Shown here: one piece after another, positions 1-11,954 of the stretch
Layout of the letters: every line of letters starts with the position of its first letter
How positions within the stretch are numbered: position 1 is the stretch's first letter
Source of the DNA: Annona cherimola
Taxonomy: Eukaryota; Streptophyta; Magnoliopsida; Magnoliales; Annonaceae
Assembly: GCA_030490835.1 (NCBI GenBank)
Contig: CM059971.1
Span: 57,646,012 to 57,710,011 of the forward strand
Direction of reading: 5' to 3'
DNA length: 64,000 bases
Notes under the pieces: generated by a model
Databases searched by the model: none
What the model saw: only the letters and a program-made list of their open reading frames with translations
What the model was told of the DNA's origin: nothing
Position numbers and translations under genes: made by a program

Positions 1-627
1 TGTCCAGCGTTGAAATTGGGGACCAAGAATTGCCGAAGTCGCACATGAAGTCGACTCCATATGCGACTTGGGCGAAGTCGCAGGCCAAGTCGACTCCAGC
101 ATCGACTTCAGTATGACAGTGTAGAATTCAAGAGCTAAGTCGCAGACCAAGTCGACTTGAGACCAGACTTGAGTCAAGTTGAAGACCAAGTCGACTCAAA
201 TATTCGACTTGGAACAAATGGAGATTAAAACAAGTCCAAAGGCAAGCAAGTTGCTTGAATTCATCCATTTAAATCAAATTAGACATGTTCATGCATACCA
301 AGACTCAAGTTTTCAAGATTCCTAGACATGAAGCCAAAGGATTTTTATGCAAAGTGAATATACTAAATTTCAAATGATGCAAATCAAAGGAAGAACTCTC
401 ATGATGAAGAAATTAAGCAAGTAAAGACATTTCAAAAGAGTTTTAAGTTCACTTGGCAAGATAAGGAGGTCAAGTCGCAAACGAAGTCGACTCCAACATG
501 CGACTTGGGCGAAGTCGCACCCGAAGTCGACTCCACCTGCGACTTGGGGTCATAACGTTCGAATTTTTGAATTTGGCGCATTTATTATGCGCCAACCAAC
601 TCCATAACGTTCAAAATTCTCCCTCCT

Positions 628-636
628 CTATATATA
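628..636 (+). promoter_or_regulatory. TATA box of the copia-like LTR
   Basis: TATATATA lies about 30 bp before a purine-rich leader and after the repeat-rich U3-like part. It is probably the core promoter of the LTR. The ORF-like stretches around it carry no recognisable domain. Confidence 0.5.
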
Positions 637-981
637 GACACTCAAGCAAACGTGGAAACATATAAGATAGAGCTGAAAAAGAGGAAAGAAGAACTATTAA
701 GACTTACAATCCACTTTCTTCTACTTTTGAGTGATCTATACATTTTCAAAGGAAGAACAAGCTTCAAAGTTGTTGTTTGCTTCAACGCAGAACGATTCGT
801 CGCTTCTACGAATTCTTCCTCAAGTTGAAACGTGCTACACAAATTTGTAAAGCGTAAATTTCTTTCATTTCATTTTGATATTCAGTTGTTGATGCTTGGT
901 TTGAGTTTGGTGTGTCAAACCAAGTTATAGCAAAGTAGGGTTGTGACTGGAGTGAAACTCGTCACCTACTTGTGCTGCTTG

Positions 982-1079
982 TTGTATACGCTCCCTAGAG
1001 CTAGAATCTAGAAGAGAGCGGAGGCTCTGGTTGTATATGCCCCCTAGAGCTGGAATCTAGAAGAGAGCGGAGACTCTAG
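982..1079 (+). repeat. 49-bp tandem duplication in the LTR leader
   Basis: Two head-to-tail copies (982-1030 and 1031-1079) share CCCTAGAGCT, GAATCTAGAAGAGAGCGGAG and a CTCTGG/CTCTAG end, with a few substitutions. It is a local duplication inside the copia-like LTR. Confidence 0.75.
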
Positions 1080-1340
1080 TTGTATTCGCGGAATACATAA
1101 TGGAACTCAAGTCACAAGGAGTGTGAGCTTAGAAGAGTGGAGTAGGGAAGGTTGCCCGAACCACTATAAATCTTGTCTATTATTTTTTATTTCCGCTTTC
1201 ATTATCTTATTGATTTTTATTTATCTCATTGAAGGGGATTAAACTAAACCGGGGTAAAATTTCTAATTGAAGTTTAAATTTTTTAAATGCCCAATTCACC
1301 CCTCCCCTCTTGGGTAATTGTCGTCAACTCGGGACCAACA

Positions 1341-3321
1341 CTCTAAGGCGCTGATCAACAGGTCATCAACCCCTCTTATACCGATGCAGTCCGAGCCCTC
1401 CGCAAGCTCCCCCTACAAACTGCAACACCAACCATCTATTGAATCCGGACCATAGGTAACATCCTTTTGTCTGACTTTGTTTTCACACAAAAATGGGTCT
1501 TGCGTCGGCCGTAGTGCTCCACGGAGAAATGGATTCCGGGATTTCCCAAATTGATTTTTTAGTCTAATACCTGCTTTTGGACAATAGGAATGACCCTAGA
1601 TTAATCCCTTTTGGGGTCAATATATCTTCAATTTTTTCATTCTGTTTTTGACTTTGGCCTTCGGTTTGGTGGAATTTGTTAATAGGCATATATATTTTTT
1701 ATATTTCTGGGATTGAAATCAATGTTCCAATGCGATGCTCCTCAATGGCAGCATCTTGTGTTCGACCCTCGGGTTTAAATGAACTATAGCCTGCAGCACG
1801 CAAATAGCCCCCAAAGTATTACTTCTTCATAAATTCTTGGTAAACTTATCATAATTTAATTACTATTACTTTCCACGTTCTACTAGTCTCTTTGAGATGC
1901 TATCTAGACGATATGGATATTTCATTTGATGTTTTCGATCATCTTAGCACTATTGTTAAACTTATTAATTTTTGATAATGTCTTATTTGGCACGCATTTT
2001 CCTAATACTTGATAAAATAAAGCTATCGAAAATGGAGGTCAGCCCTTATATGTTCTTGAGATTTCATTTGATCTATCTTCGAAGTTGTTGTGCATTCATC
2101 TTCAATCTACTGTAATGGCAGAACATTTAAGTGTTATGAATAAATCGAGAAGTTGCCCCATTTCAGCAGAATCTCAATCCTTGTGTTGGATGGTTTACCG
2201 AATTGATGATATATGCCCAATTTGAGTAGAATGCTTTGTGTCATGACTTGATTCCCTGCGGAGATAGAAATTGAAACACCTGCGTGATAAGACTTGGGCC
2301 TCAGCAGATCTTCTTTCATTTTAACAACAAGCTATTTTGGTGCTTCAAGAAAATGAAATTCAGTGATTCAGACAAGCCTTAATTCATATCTTCTTTCTTT
2401 TATTTAATCAATTTATTAATTCAATTTTTAAGTGTTTATTCCCCCCATTAGATGTCCTGATGAAAAGCCTTAAAAGTTTGCCACCTAAACACTAGCTAGG
2501 ATAATTCTACTTTTTGAAATAATTGCTTCATCGTGGGTATTATCTTCCAAGCTTTAGCATTTCCTATTCTTTTTGCCTTGGAATCATATCTATGTAAGAT
2601 AAAGCGATCTTAGTTGGACAAACAACAACAGAAATCACGGGAATTTTCCAAGGGAAATGATATAGGGCGACTGAAGCATAAGAACCAGCCATATAAGCAG
2701 CAATCTATGAATCCAATGACTAATAAAAAATGAAAAAACAATTGGTCAAAACTCACAAAGCGTTGACGGGTTGGAACCCACTACCATTTTACTTGTACAT
2801 TCATCCAAAAGTTTAATCACTTCTCAAACACACCCCATTATTTAGTATACTAATTAGGAGGATATGACTCAAATATTAATTAGGTGTTCCTTTCTGCATT
2901 TGATTTATCAATTTATTGTGTATCATCACTATCATGCACATTAATAAATCATGACAAATTTATTTCATATCAGCCTACATATCATAAAATCATCGTTAAA
3001 AAAGTAAATAATTAACGTTATTCATTGTATATTGTAATTATTCATTGCTATTAACTATTATTCAAATATATTTGATGTTAGCATTTCACATCAACTCGTA
3101 TCTACAGTCCATTGTGATCAGTAGTCTGGCCTTCAATGCACTTTATAGGTATAAAAAAGCAAAGCTATAACAACTATAATAATGCGTATATATTATTGTG
3201 TATTATTATAGACAAACTACTGATCCCTTCTTTACATTGAAGCATTTACGCATCCACCATTTTGATTCTCAAATTCTAATGTATACTTGTTGTGCTTATT
3301 AGCCTAGACACTTACCCAAAT
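1341..3321. other. No gene recognised
   Basis: This is AT-rich DNA between the copia-like LTR and the first Harbinger transposase. A short open stretch near 1350-1450 has an uneven, more GC-rich composition and could be an exon relic, but I do not recognise it. The left end of the Harbinger element must lie somewhere in 2700-3300. I could not identify its terminal inverted repeat. Confidence 0.5.
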
Positions 3322-4729
3322 ATGGATTCAGTACCTGGCTCTACATTCTCTCCTATAATTGAGGAAGTACAAAATTGGGCAGAACAATTCTATGAGTATC
3401 GTAGGGCTTTTGTGCTCCTAGGCGGAGCTATTACTTGGTGAAGAGGAAGAATGAAGGGGTGCAGAGTTCACTAATCATGACTTAGCACTCTAACATGAGT
3501 TATTTAGTACTCAATGCTTCGTGGGGGGAATAGGGGGTGTATATCACAACTGCGGATGAGTACATTCGCATTCAACCAATTGCGTGACCTAGTGAAGAGT
3601 AAAGGAATTCTACAACCCACTAGATATGTAATGGTTGATGAACATATGGGTATGTTCTTGCACACTTTGGCCCATAATGTACAACATCGTTCCGTTGGTA
3701 TGTACTTCTGTAGATCTGGAGAGACAGTGCATCACCATTTTCATAAATGCCTTCAATCAATTCTTAGCCTATACGAAGATTGTGTCAACCCCCCCAGCAA
3801 GTTGACTCATCAAAAGATTACCTCCAACCCCGCATTAGCATGATATTTTCAGGTATGCTTGTGACAATTACACTATTATAACCTAAGATTTTAATTTCGT
3901 CCGGACCATACTTACCATTTTTTAGGATTGCATTGGTGTCATCGACGGTACACATATCCCTATTTTGCCTCCATCTGAAAACGCATTAGCGTTTAGAAAT
4001 AGACATGGAAACCTAACATAGAACGTGATGACAGCATATGACTTCAAGTTGAAGTTCACATACATACTAGCTGGTTGGGAAGGTAGTGCGCATGATGCCA
4101 AAGTGCTTCAGTCTGCATTGGATCAATCCACCAATCCATTGAGAGTTCCACGAGGTAAAAGTTGTCACTTTTCACAAGTGAATTCTTGTCTTATCTCAAT
4201 TGCACATGCCGAAATTGGTAGATCTGAACAATTGTCACAGACCATTATTTCTTGGTGGATGCTGGTTACGCACATGTGCTACGTTTCATGGCACCATATA
4301 AAGGAGTTTCCTACCGCATAAGCAATTTTGGCCTTAGAAGTAATCCAAGAAATAATCATGAGTTATTCAACTTTAGACATGCGAGATTGCGTTCAACTGT
4401 TGAGAGACTTTTTTGCAATTTGGAAGAAGAGATTCCCATGTTTGCAAGTTGCGACAAGTCACTCTTATAAAATACAAGTCCAACTTATAATAGCTTGTGC
4501 CATCCTCCACAACTGTATCACCGATGTCAATGGTCTAGACCTACTTCATGAGATAGATGAGGAATTACGCCTTGCTGAAGATGATATGATGAGCGACGAT
4601 GAGGTGGAAGCAGAGCCAGAAGTTATGATTAGGGGGGTGTCTACGGAGGCTCGAAATATGTGGAAGGACAAACGTGATCCCTACCCTATCAAATGTGGCA
4701 GGAAGGGTCAACTTTTTAGGGATCCATGA
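3322..4729 (+). pseudogene. HARBI1-like DDE transposase, broken
   Basis: It would cut and join DNA to move the element. A HARBI1-type N-terminal region (3540-3850, with FLHTLAHNVQHRSVG and SGETVHHHFHKCLQSIL) is followed by the catalytic region. Two introns are visible: about 3853-3925 and 4155-4240, both GT...AG. The catalytic triad is recognisable: D in VIDGTHI just after 3926, D in FLVDAGYAH after 4241, and E in RSTVERLF near 4400. Decay is clear: an in-frame TGA near 3439, a stop before the first intron at 3841, a stop near 4020 and a frameshift near 4430. The tail (IACAILHN, then an acidic C-terminus) is typical of the family. No longer functional. Confidence 0.88.
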
Positions 4730-4959
4730 AAACACTGCAATATTTGTGAACACCTATGTACAACATACTCATTTATGAGCATGGAATTAATAACTTTTTA
4801 ATTTTAGAATTTCTGTGCTCATTGACTATGATTTTTGTCGTGTCTTATCTTATGTATTCTATATGATCTATAGTTTTTGTTTACTGTTGAGGGTACTTGC
4901 TCATTTTTAAATTGTGTTTAGGTCGTTTGCATAGATCACTTCAGATGTGTATTCATTGG

Positions 4960-7900
4960 GGAGTCAGCATCCCCAAACGGAGTCACCCCCCAATACAAGT
5001 TTTGATCAACCATCTTCATCCAGACATCTCCATCAATGGACGAAAGCATGAGATAGGAAGTTGGTGGAAATACTCTTGTGGAACTTACATTCGCAGACAA
5101 TTGAGGTGAATAAAATCAAATATGTCATTTAGTAGACCATCGCTCAGGAATTTAGTAATGTATTTACGGTACCTATTAGACCTCTGAATGTTAGGAACAA
5201 GGTAGTAACTATAAGGAAGACATATGAACTATGCTGTAAACTAAAGAACAAGACAGGAATGGGGTGGAATACTGAGGAGAGTAGATTTATAGGGCCCGAA
5301 GATGTATAGCAAACACTAATAGTTGTATCAATGAGTAGAACATATATCTCATACTCACTAGAGTAATATATTTGTCTATTATACAACGTAGTGCATTTTT
5401 TCACTTGACATTTACGAATTACTGATTACTTTTTTCAGCAAGATAAAAAGTATAAACGGTTAAGACAGCCTCAACACTTAAGTTATGATGACCTATATGA
5501 GCTATTTGATGGCAATTGTGCGACTGGTAATTATGAGATGGATTTTGACTATCGACCACGAGATGTGCAACAAGGCGATGCTCAAGATGACTATGGGGAA
5601 GGTCTTAGGATAGAGAACCCTGGTACTGAGGAGCCTACCTTCGGATCATCAGGTGATTTCGCCATGCTAGGCTCATCAAGCACCCCAATTGGAGGTTCAT
5701 CTAGCCACTCGAATGTGCCATCACATGTGGGTGGACCATCCCCTGAGTCCTTTGGTCGGGTGTGGTGCCCCGAACCGAGGCGTCCACTGGCCTTACTCCG
5801 GGATCTTGTCGATTGGTAAGTGTGAATCAGGATTGTTGCCCTGATCACGCGGCGGGTACTTAATTCGATCTCGTCAAATTTTTTTTTTCTTTTTCTTTCA
5901 TCACATAAACTTTCATCACATAAAGATACATACTTATCATCAATCTCAATTATCATTGATAACATTCATACTTTGTTTTTGTACAATACAGGTTATTTTA
6001 ACCTGAACTTTTTATACATACATAATTTGAAAACTCCTTATCATATGTTCATGTCATACCATATATGGATCAGCATATCATAAAATTTTCTTCATACCTT
6101 CCTTTTTCTTTTCTTCTTGGCCTGTGTTGTACCTGTCTATGGTTTGAAAAGCAAAACGTGAGTCGAAACTCAGTAAGCAAGCGTTTTTTTTCATTTAAAT
6201 GCATTTCTCCCATTCAATAGTAGACACTTATCAAGTGATCTACTATCAACCAGTGGAAACCTTTTCATAAAACCTTGCGTCAAACATATGCTTGCAAACT
6301 TAACATGTAAACCTCTTTTTCACGAACATAAAACGTTTTCCATAAAACTTTCTTTCTCCAAGGACATTCTCATGTCCTTAAAACATTTTTCATAAAACCT
6401 TTTTAAAACAAGCATATGCATCATGCATAACGTTTCTGTCCGTCTGGTAGGTGACACTTACCAAGTGATCACCCTTTCCTCCTTAGGAGAGAAACCATCT
6501 CTATTGATAACTCGCGAGCTAAGCAGTTATCCGTGTTCATCTCCCATTTCAGGGAGGGCGCCGCCGGCATTTCGCCTTTTGAAGCGACTTGGCCTATGTA
6601 GAGGGGCCCATCTTGCAACCGCGTCCGGTCTGCATATCCTCTACAGTAGACCTAGTACATAACTCATGTGCACATTCCTTTCTCCATATTCATATGCTAG
6701 CATGCTTTTTATAAAACTCCACAGACCCTAGTCTGTGACTTTTCTTTTTTAAAACTTGATGCTAGCATGTCATTTCAAAATAGTAGAGACCTCAGCCTGT
6801 ATTCCCTTTTCTATCTCTAACTTGATAACTCGGCATAGCCCAAGTTAACAAGTTAATAAAAATATTTTGTAAGGATGACCAACCTTAAATAATTTTAAAA
6901 ATATTTAAATGGCACATTCTTAAAACATTTGAAATAGTTGAGAAATAATAAATTTGAAATATTGCTAAAAAATGTTTATAAATCATTTTTTATCGGTAAA
7001 ACAATTTTGAAAAATATTTTAATATTTGGAAACCAAAGACTTTGGAAACATTTTTCTTCTCGTTTCTAGATTTTTCATGAACAAAGGATATACTAATGCA
7101 TAATTCATTTTATATATATATATATCATATTCTTTGTCCACATAACACTTAAGTTTCTTCTATACAAAGATACGCTTGTATGATCCTTTGGTCATTTAAA
7201 AGAAATCTTCATTTAAATCGGTTATTGGTTGGCCTTCCTTAAATCCGTTTCAAAACATTTTAATAAATCATTTTAAATTCATTCGATAAAACAAAATATT
7301 ATTTTGAAAATCAAAACTTTTCCTTTTCCATTATAATGCAACCATTTTCATCTTTCTCTTCATTTATAAGGATTTGCTTATGATAAAACAATTCCCACAT
7401 ACTTCAACATTTCTTCTTACTTCCATATGAATTTGCTTATAATAAAGCAAATTTAACATATTCCATAGTTGCACTATATAAAAATCATTTTCAAAAGTTT
7501 GCTTGCTTACCTTTGCTTTGCTTTAATCCGACTCCTTTATCCTTTCCTTTCCTTTTCCTATACAAGTGAAAAGGATATACATACTTTATCAAGCATATTT
7601 TATATTTATTTATGACCTTATTTTCCACCATAAATTTTTTATAGAGGTTATCCTTAAAAATGCGTGATCATCATTTTCTTATATGGATTTTTATCCATAA
7701 ATCCTTAAAAAAATTCAATCCATATATCCTCATAAAATATAAAAATAAATCTAAAATTTTCTCCAAAAATCACGCTGTTTACTGTAGCAGATCACTGTAG
7801 CAGATTACTGTTCATCCGTGGTTACTGTTCATGGGTTTCAAAAATTGACATTTTTTTCAAAAATAAAAAATACCATGACATACCTTATGCCTAGTATATC

Positions 7901-9576
7901 ATTGGACATTTCATACATTTTGAATTTATCATCATTTACTTGGCCAAAAAAAATCATTTTCTCCATATACTAAAAATCAACATAAATTCACTTAAGCATA
8001 ATCCTTAATTCCAAAAATCATGAAATTAATATATCATTATTCCAACATCATATTCATTCATCTCAAATCATCATTTATCAATTTTGGAGCATTATTTACA
8101 CATATCATGTGTTATTTTCCCAAAAGCTCTATATTCGCCCCAAATTTTTGATGTTTTGGCATAATTCCAATTAAGCATTATATCTATACTTATTTTCTCA
8201 TGCTTAGGAATTATCTAAGAATATTTTTACCCTAGTTAACATCCAAAAGAAATTTGGGTAGAAATCACTTACCCGAAGTAGAGATACGCCTCTTTTTCTC
8301 ACACTTTCTCTCTCTAACTTCTTCTTCTTCTTCCTTGGACGTGTGGGAGGATTTTGGGAGCTTGGAATGGCTCAAGTGGAGCTAGAATATGATGCCTTGG
8401 ACGTCCACCCTGCTGCCCTATTTATAGGGTTGCATTTTTCAACAATTTGGAATTTACCCCCTAGCTTTGAGGTATTTAATTATAAATTGGTATTTCTTTT
8501 TAATTTTGAAAATGCATGGAGCTTTGTGCAGCCACCCTAGGCCTGCTCCAGCCACCCTATGGCAGCCCTATTTTTCCTAGATTTTTAATTTATTAAAATT
8601 AATTATTTTTAAGCAAATTAATCTCAACCCTTGATTAATGATATGATCAATTTGTGGCCATTGGATGTTTTGCCCCATTTTCCACACCCCCTGCACGTCC
8701 CTGCCATGTTTCTGCATTTCATTTAATTTTTTTATTTTTTTATTATTTATTTATTAAAAAGTCAAAAGTATATTTAATAAAAAGTTAAGTTACTTTTTCA
8801 ACATCTATTTGCCACTCCATCTTGGCCATTAATTTGTGAGTTTCATCACATCTTATACCATCCATCATGTTCATCATGTATTTTTAACCATCCATAAAAA
8901 ATTTCATCTAATTCCGATACCCGGATTGCAATTTATGAATTTTTTTCTAATTTTCCACAAAAATCCAAATTTGGATTAGAATATCCAAAAGTATTACTAT
9001 TTTGTCATGTAGTGATTAATTCTCCTTTTTGACTTTTTGTGATTAGGTTAATCAAGTGATTAACTCTTAATCACATGTCTTAATCCATAATTACTTTGCA
9101 CGTACACTATTCACGTGTACTATTCACGTGCATCACATTCTTAATTGCATTATTCTAACCTCTAATACATATTTATCAATATAACATATTTCATAAATTT
9201 TTATTTATTATAAAAATCAGTACGGGTTTACAATCCTAGGTTTACATATACTATTCTAGGATTGCGGGTTTCACATCGGGTCTCAGTGAGAAGTGTCTAT
9301 AGATGGCCATAGACACCCATGCAGGAGTTTGAAGGAGTAGCCTAGACCTTCTTGGCACAACTTGGCAATGCGATGCACACACATATTTTGCGACCACATT
9401 GGGAGAATGATTATCATTCGTTGCCAACATTATTGGGGTCCATGGGTCTAAGCGATGATGAGTTGGTGATGTCTCTCTCTTACTTTAGTAAATATCCCTA
9501 TTATGCATTACAATTTTTACAAGGAGATGATCGTATTTGAAGAGCTATCTTACATGGGATTAGACATGGATTTTGA
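4960..9576 (+). pseudogene. Myb/SANT-like Harbinger ORF, split by a solo LTR
   Basis: This is the second Harbinger protein, which in related elements binds DNA and assists the transposase. Recognisable parts are a Myb/SANT-like segment (KNKTGMGWNTEESRFIGPEDV, roughly 5240-5310), then after an intron a linker (LSYDDLYELFDG), an acidic stretch and a Ser/Gly/Pro-rich region (SSSTPIGGSSSHS, 5540-5755). The solo LTR at 5761-9275 interrupts it. The C-terminal part resumes at about 9281 (WENDYHSLPTLLGSMGLSDD) and ends near 9576 with in-frame stops. The same parts occur in copy 2 at 23593-24745, without the LTR. Confidence 0.8.
5761..9275 (-). mobile_element. 3515-bp solo LTR, Tekay/Del-like Ty3/gypsy
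   Basis: On the - strand the sequence begins TGTGAAACCC at 9275 and ends in GGTTCGGGGCACCACA at 5761, the usual start and end of plant Tekay-type LTRs. A 5-bp target duplication TCGGG flanks it exactly (5756-5760 and 9276-9280). No gag, pol, primer-binding site or polypurine tract lies inside, so it is a solo LTR left by LTR-LTR recombination. Around 8280-8345 a CT-rich segment (a purine-rich leader on the - strand) marks the likely transcribed region. The block at 45308-54512 belongs to a related family with similar ends. It lies inside the Harbinger Myb/SANT-like gene and so is younger than that insertion. Confidence 0.88.
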
Positions 9577-9894
9577 GGTGGATCTCAATTCGGACCTGAA
9601 ATTTGAAAACGTAGGAGTGTCTATTCAGACGATAAGTTTTTTGTGTCTTTATTATGCAAGTGGATAGAAATTTGTATTTGTATCTACATTCTATAGTCGG
9701 ACAGTTATTTTATTATTACTTTTTTTAATATTCTAATAGTTATTTAATAGTATTTGGTGGACTTACATCACAACTTATGTTCTTCTTGCTTATTATGATC
9801 GTTGCAACTATTTAAACATCATCAATAGCTTATGTATTGTTCTTATATCTATGTTGGCATTTTTCTGAAAAATATGACAGGAAAAAGAACAGAG

Positions 9895-10179
9895 ATGGTG
9901 CGATGTTACGTTGTGTTCAAAGGTTGTGCACTTAGTGTATACATGTCATGACCTAAAGTACATAATCAAGTTAATGGTTTTAAAGGTTCCTATTATCAAG
10001 CTTTTCAGGATGTAGCTGATGCTAAGGCAGCATAGGCAGCTTTTATTGGAACAGGAAAGGAGAAAGAAGATAATAAGGTTGTCAACCTATGTGACTGTAA
10101 GGAATGTGGTACTAGCACTGCTTTCGTAGTCATCAACCTATGTGATTATAAAGGTTGTGGAAAACAGAAGAAGGTGTAA
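9895..10179 (+). pseudogene. Harbinger third ORF: RNase H1 N-terminal (Cauli_VI)-like domain plus Cys repeats, copy 1
   Basis: This is a 95-codon frame. The first half follows the pattern of the RNase H1 N-terminal hybrid-binding domain: CYVVFKGC, then VYMS, then NQVNGFKGSYYQAF, then an Ala-rich helix. In RNase H1 and caulimovirus P6 this fold binds RNA/DNA hybrids or duplex RNA. The second half has two similar Cys-rich repeats, VVNLCDCKECG and VVINLCDYKGCGK, which could bind metal. Two in-frame stops (TGA after VYMS, TAG in the Ala-rich helix) fall where Trp is expected or is still present in copy 2, so this copy is dead. Assignment is by eye only. Confidence 0.62.
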
Positions 10180-11270
10180 ATTAAATTGGTCCACAGTTAC
10201 ATTACTTGTACCAATTTCCCTTGTTTAGGTGGCGTTACGGACGTGTGTGTTGGATTGTATGGGATATAAGGTGATCTCATGGTAGGTTTTTAGACTCCAC
10301 ATTTCACCTTTCTATTTCTAATTTTTAATGTTATTAGTAACTTAAATGGACTATAATAATATAAATGAGAGGTGATAATTATGAGTATATAATGTGTTAA
10401 TAAAATACATATTAACTTCTGCTTTGAATTTGATCTATTTTTATGTCTTATTTTCAAGTTAATGAATAAAAATGTAATTAGAAATTATTCCAATAATATA
10501 AAATACACTCTAATGACATCCCATCAAGCCTTACATATAGAATCTTCCAATTCTAACTCATGTGCTTTTCTCATGTAGCCTAGTGCAATATGCACACTCT
10601 GGAGTTTCTTTTGTTTTCTTTTTTTTAAAAAAAAAATCTAGAATCAAGCCTGCACAATATTCTTCTTCATGAATATTTACACGAAAATATTACACGAGAT
10701 TACTCATTTAGTAAGTTATAATTAAAAATTCAACTCTATTTAATTCATGCTTTAGCCACTCATTTTAGTTTCACAAAAATATAATTAACTATCTCATTAA
10801 TTAATTTGCACCATCTATTTAATTAATAAATTTTCTTTTCAAAATTTTATTTAAAGTTACATGCCCCACCTTGCTGATTTAAATTAACTTGCTAATATCA
10901 AATTCAACAATTAAATTCAATTATTTTCATTCATCTAAGTGGTAGTAGACAGCACATCTTAAATATGCTTTTAGTATCTTAACTAAAATCTACATTTTTT
11001 CGTGTTTTTGTGAAGAAATTAATTTTGTACCCAAACCCAACGCATTTATTACTGGTTTCATTTTCACATATCAGTAGTAGTTGACTATTTGCTCTGTTTG
11101 TTTAAATTTGCTTGCTGAATTTTGGAATCTCTTTATACAAAATAACTCTAAAATAGTTGACCATGAGTAGTAACCGGTTTATGAATGTCTCTTTGTGTAA
11201 ATGTTCCTATGAATAGAAAAAGAAGTCATCCTTGTGAGAATCTGATCCTACACTCCTTAGAGCATTTATC
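10180..11270. other. No gene recognised; contains right end of Harbinger copy 1
   Basis: AT-rich non-coding DNA. The right terminus of the Harbinger element should lie within the first few hundred bases, but I could not match it to a left terminus. Confidence 0.5.
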
Positions 11271-11602
11271 CTCAATGCTCCCGGGTGCGTATACCCATTT
11301 TTTAAAAATTTTATTTGAAATTTTTTTCAAGAAACTATTAATCTAAGTGTATTTAATATGTATATCAATTTTTACCATTTTTTAAGATTTTTAGATATTT
11401 TTTCAGATTTATAAAAATAGTGACATTTTAGTAATTTTAAATAACATAAATGACACTGATTCTTAAAAATCCAAAAAAATATTTAAAAATCTCTAAAAAT
11501 GGTAAAAGTTGATACATATATTAAATACACTTAGATTAATATTTGTATAAAAAAATTTCAAAAAAAAAACAAATGGGTGTATGCACTAAGAAGCATAGGA
11601 AC
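11271..11602. mobile_element. Palindromic MITE (CCCGGGTG family)
   Basis: The ends are inverted: the left edge reads through GCTCCCGGGTGCGTATACCC and the right edge through GGGTGTATGCACTAAGAAGC. The whole roughly 330-bp unit folds back on itself through AT-rich arms (TTTACCATTTTT against AAAAATGGTAAAA). It belongs to the same family as 20120-20485, 20589-20912 and 42391-42719. No coding capacity. Confidence 0.7.
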
Positions 11603-11954
11603 AAATTACCGTTTTTATACTGTTATATTATTGTCGATTAAAATTATACCCATGAAATTTTGCATTTTTGGAACTCTCCAAAAGCACGTTCCATATCTCG
11701 TGTACACATTCACGTCCCCTTAGCAGCTGCATTGATACAGGCACTTACATCAACGCTTTATTACGCTCCTCATTCCGTTTCTATGCATTCGTGCATAGGG
11801 CAACAAAGTCCGAAATTGAACGTTTAGGCTATGTATCAGCTTTTTCTCCATGAACTTTGACCAACTGTACATAATTAATGAAGGATGCATTTAATGCACA
11901 CACTAGCGACACTGATCCAATTTTAAAATGCTTATTAGGCATCATCCCCTTAGG

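Larger units (their letters stand above)
1..1340 (+). mobile_element. Ty1/copia-like LTR, 3' part or whole (reaches window edge)
   Basis: The stretch has LTR architecture: a repeat-rich upstream part, a TATA box near 628, a transcribed leader, and an end with a pyrimidine-rich CACCCCTCCCCTCTTGGG segment leading to CCAACA at 1340, as in many plant copia LTRs. No gag or pol lies on either side, so it may be a solo LTR or the last LTR of an element lying to the left. The first bases are TGTCC, but the true 5' end cannot be proven at the edge. Positions 30-550 carry many AAGTCGACTCCA and CGACTTGGG motifs in both orientations. Confidence 0.55.
3322..10179 (+). mobile_element. PIF/Harbinger transposon copy 1, decayed, three genes
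   Basis: Three coding relics lie head-to-tail: a HARBI1-type DDE transposase (3322-4729), a Myb/SANT-like protein (about 4960-9576) and a small Cys-rich protein (9895-10179). PIF/Harbinger elements normally carry the first two. The second gene is split by a solo LTR at 5761-9275. Copy 2 on the opposite strand (22886-26373) has the same order, which supports all three as one unit. Limits given are coding limits. The terminal repeats and TWA target duplication were not found, so the real element is somewhat larger. Confidence 0.85.

Noticed and set aside
642..842. 66-codon ORF in the copia LTR leader
   Set aside because: No domain, on the antisense strand of an LTR leader, and composition no different from the surroundings.
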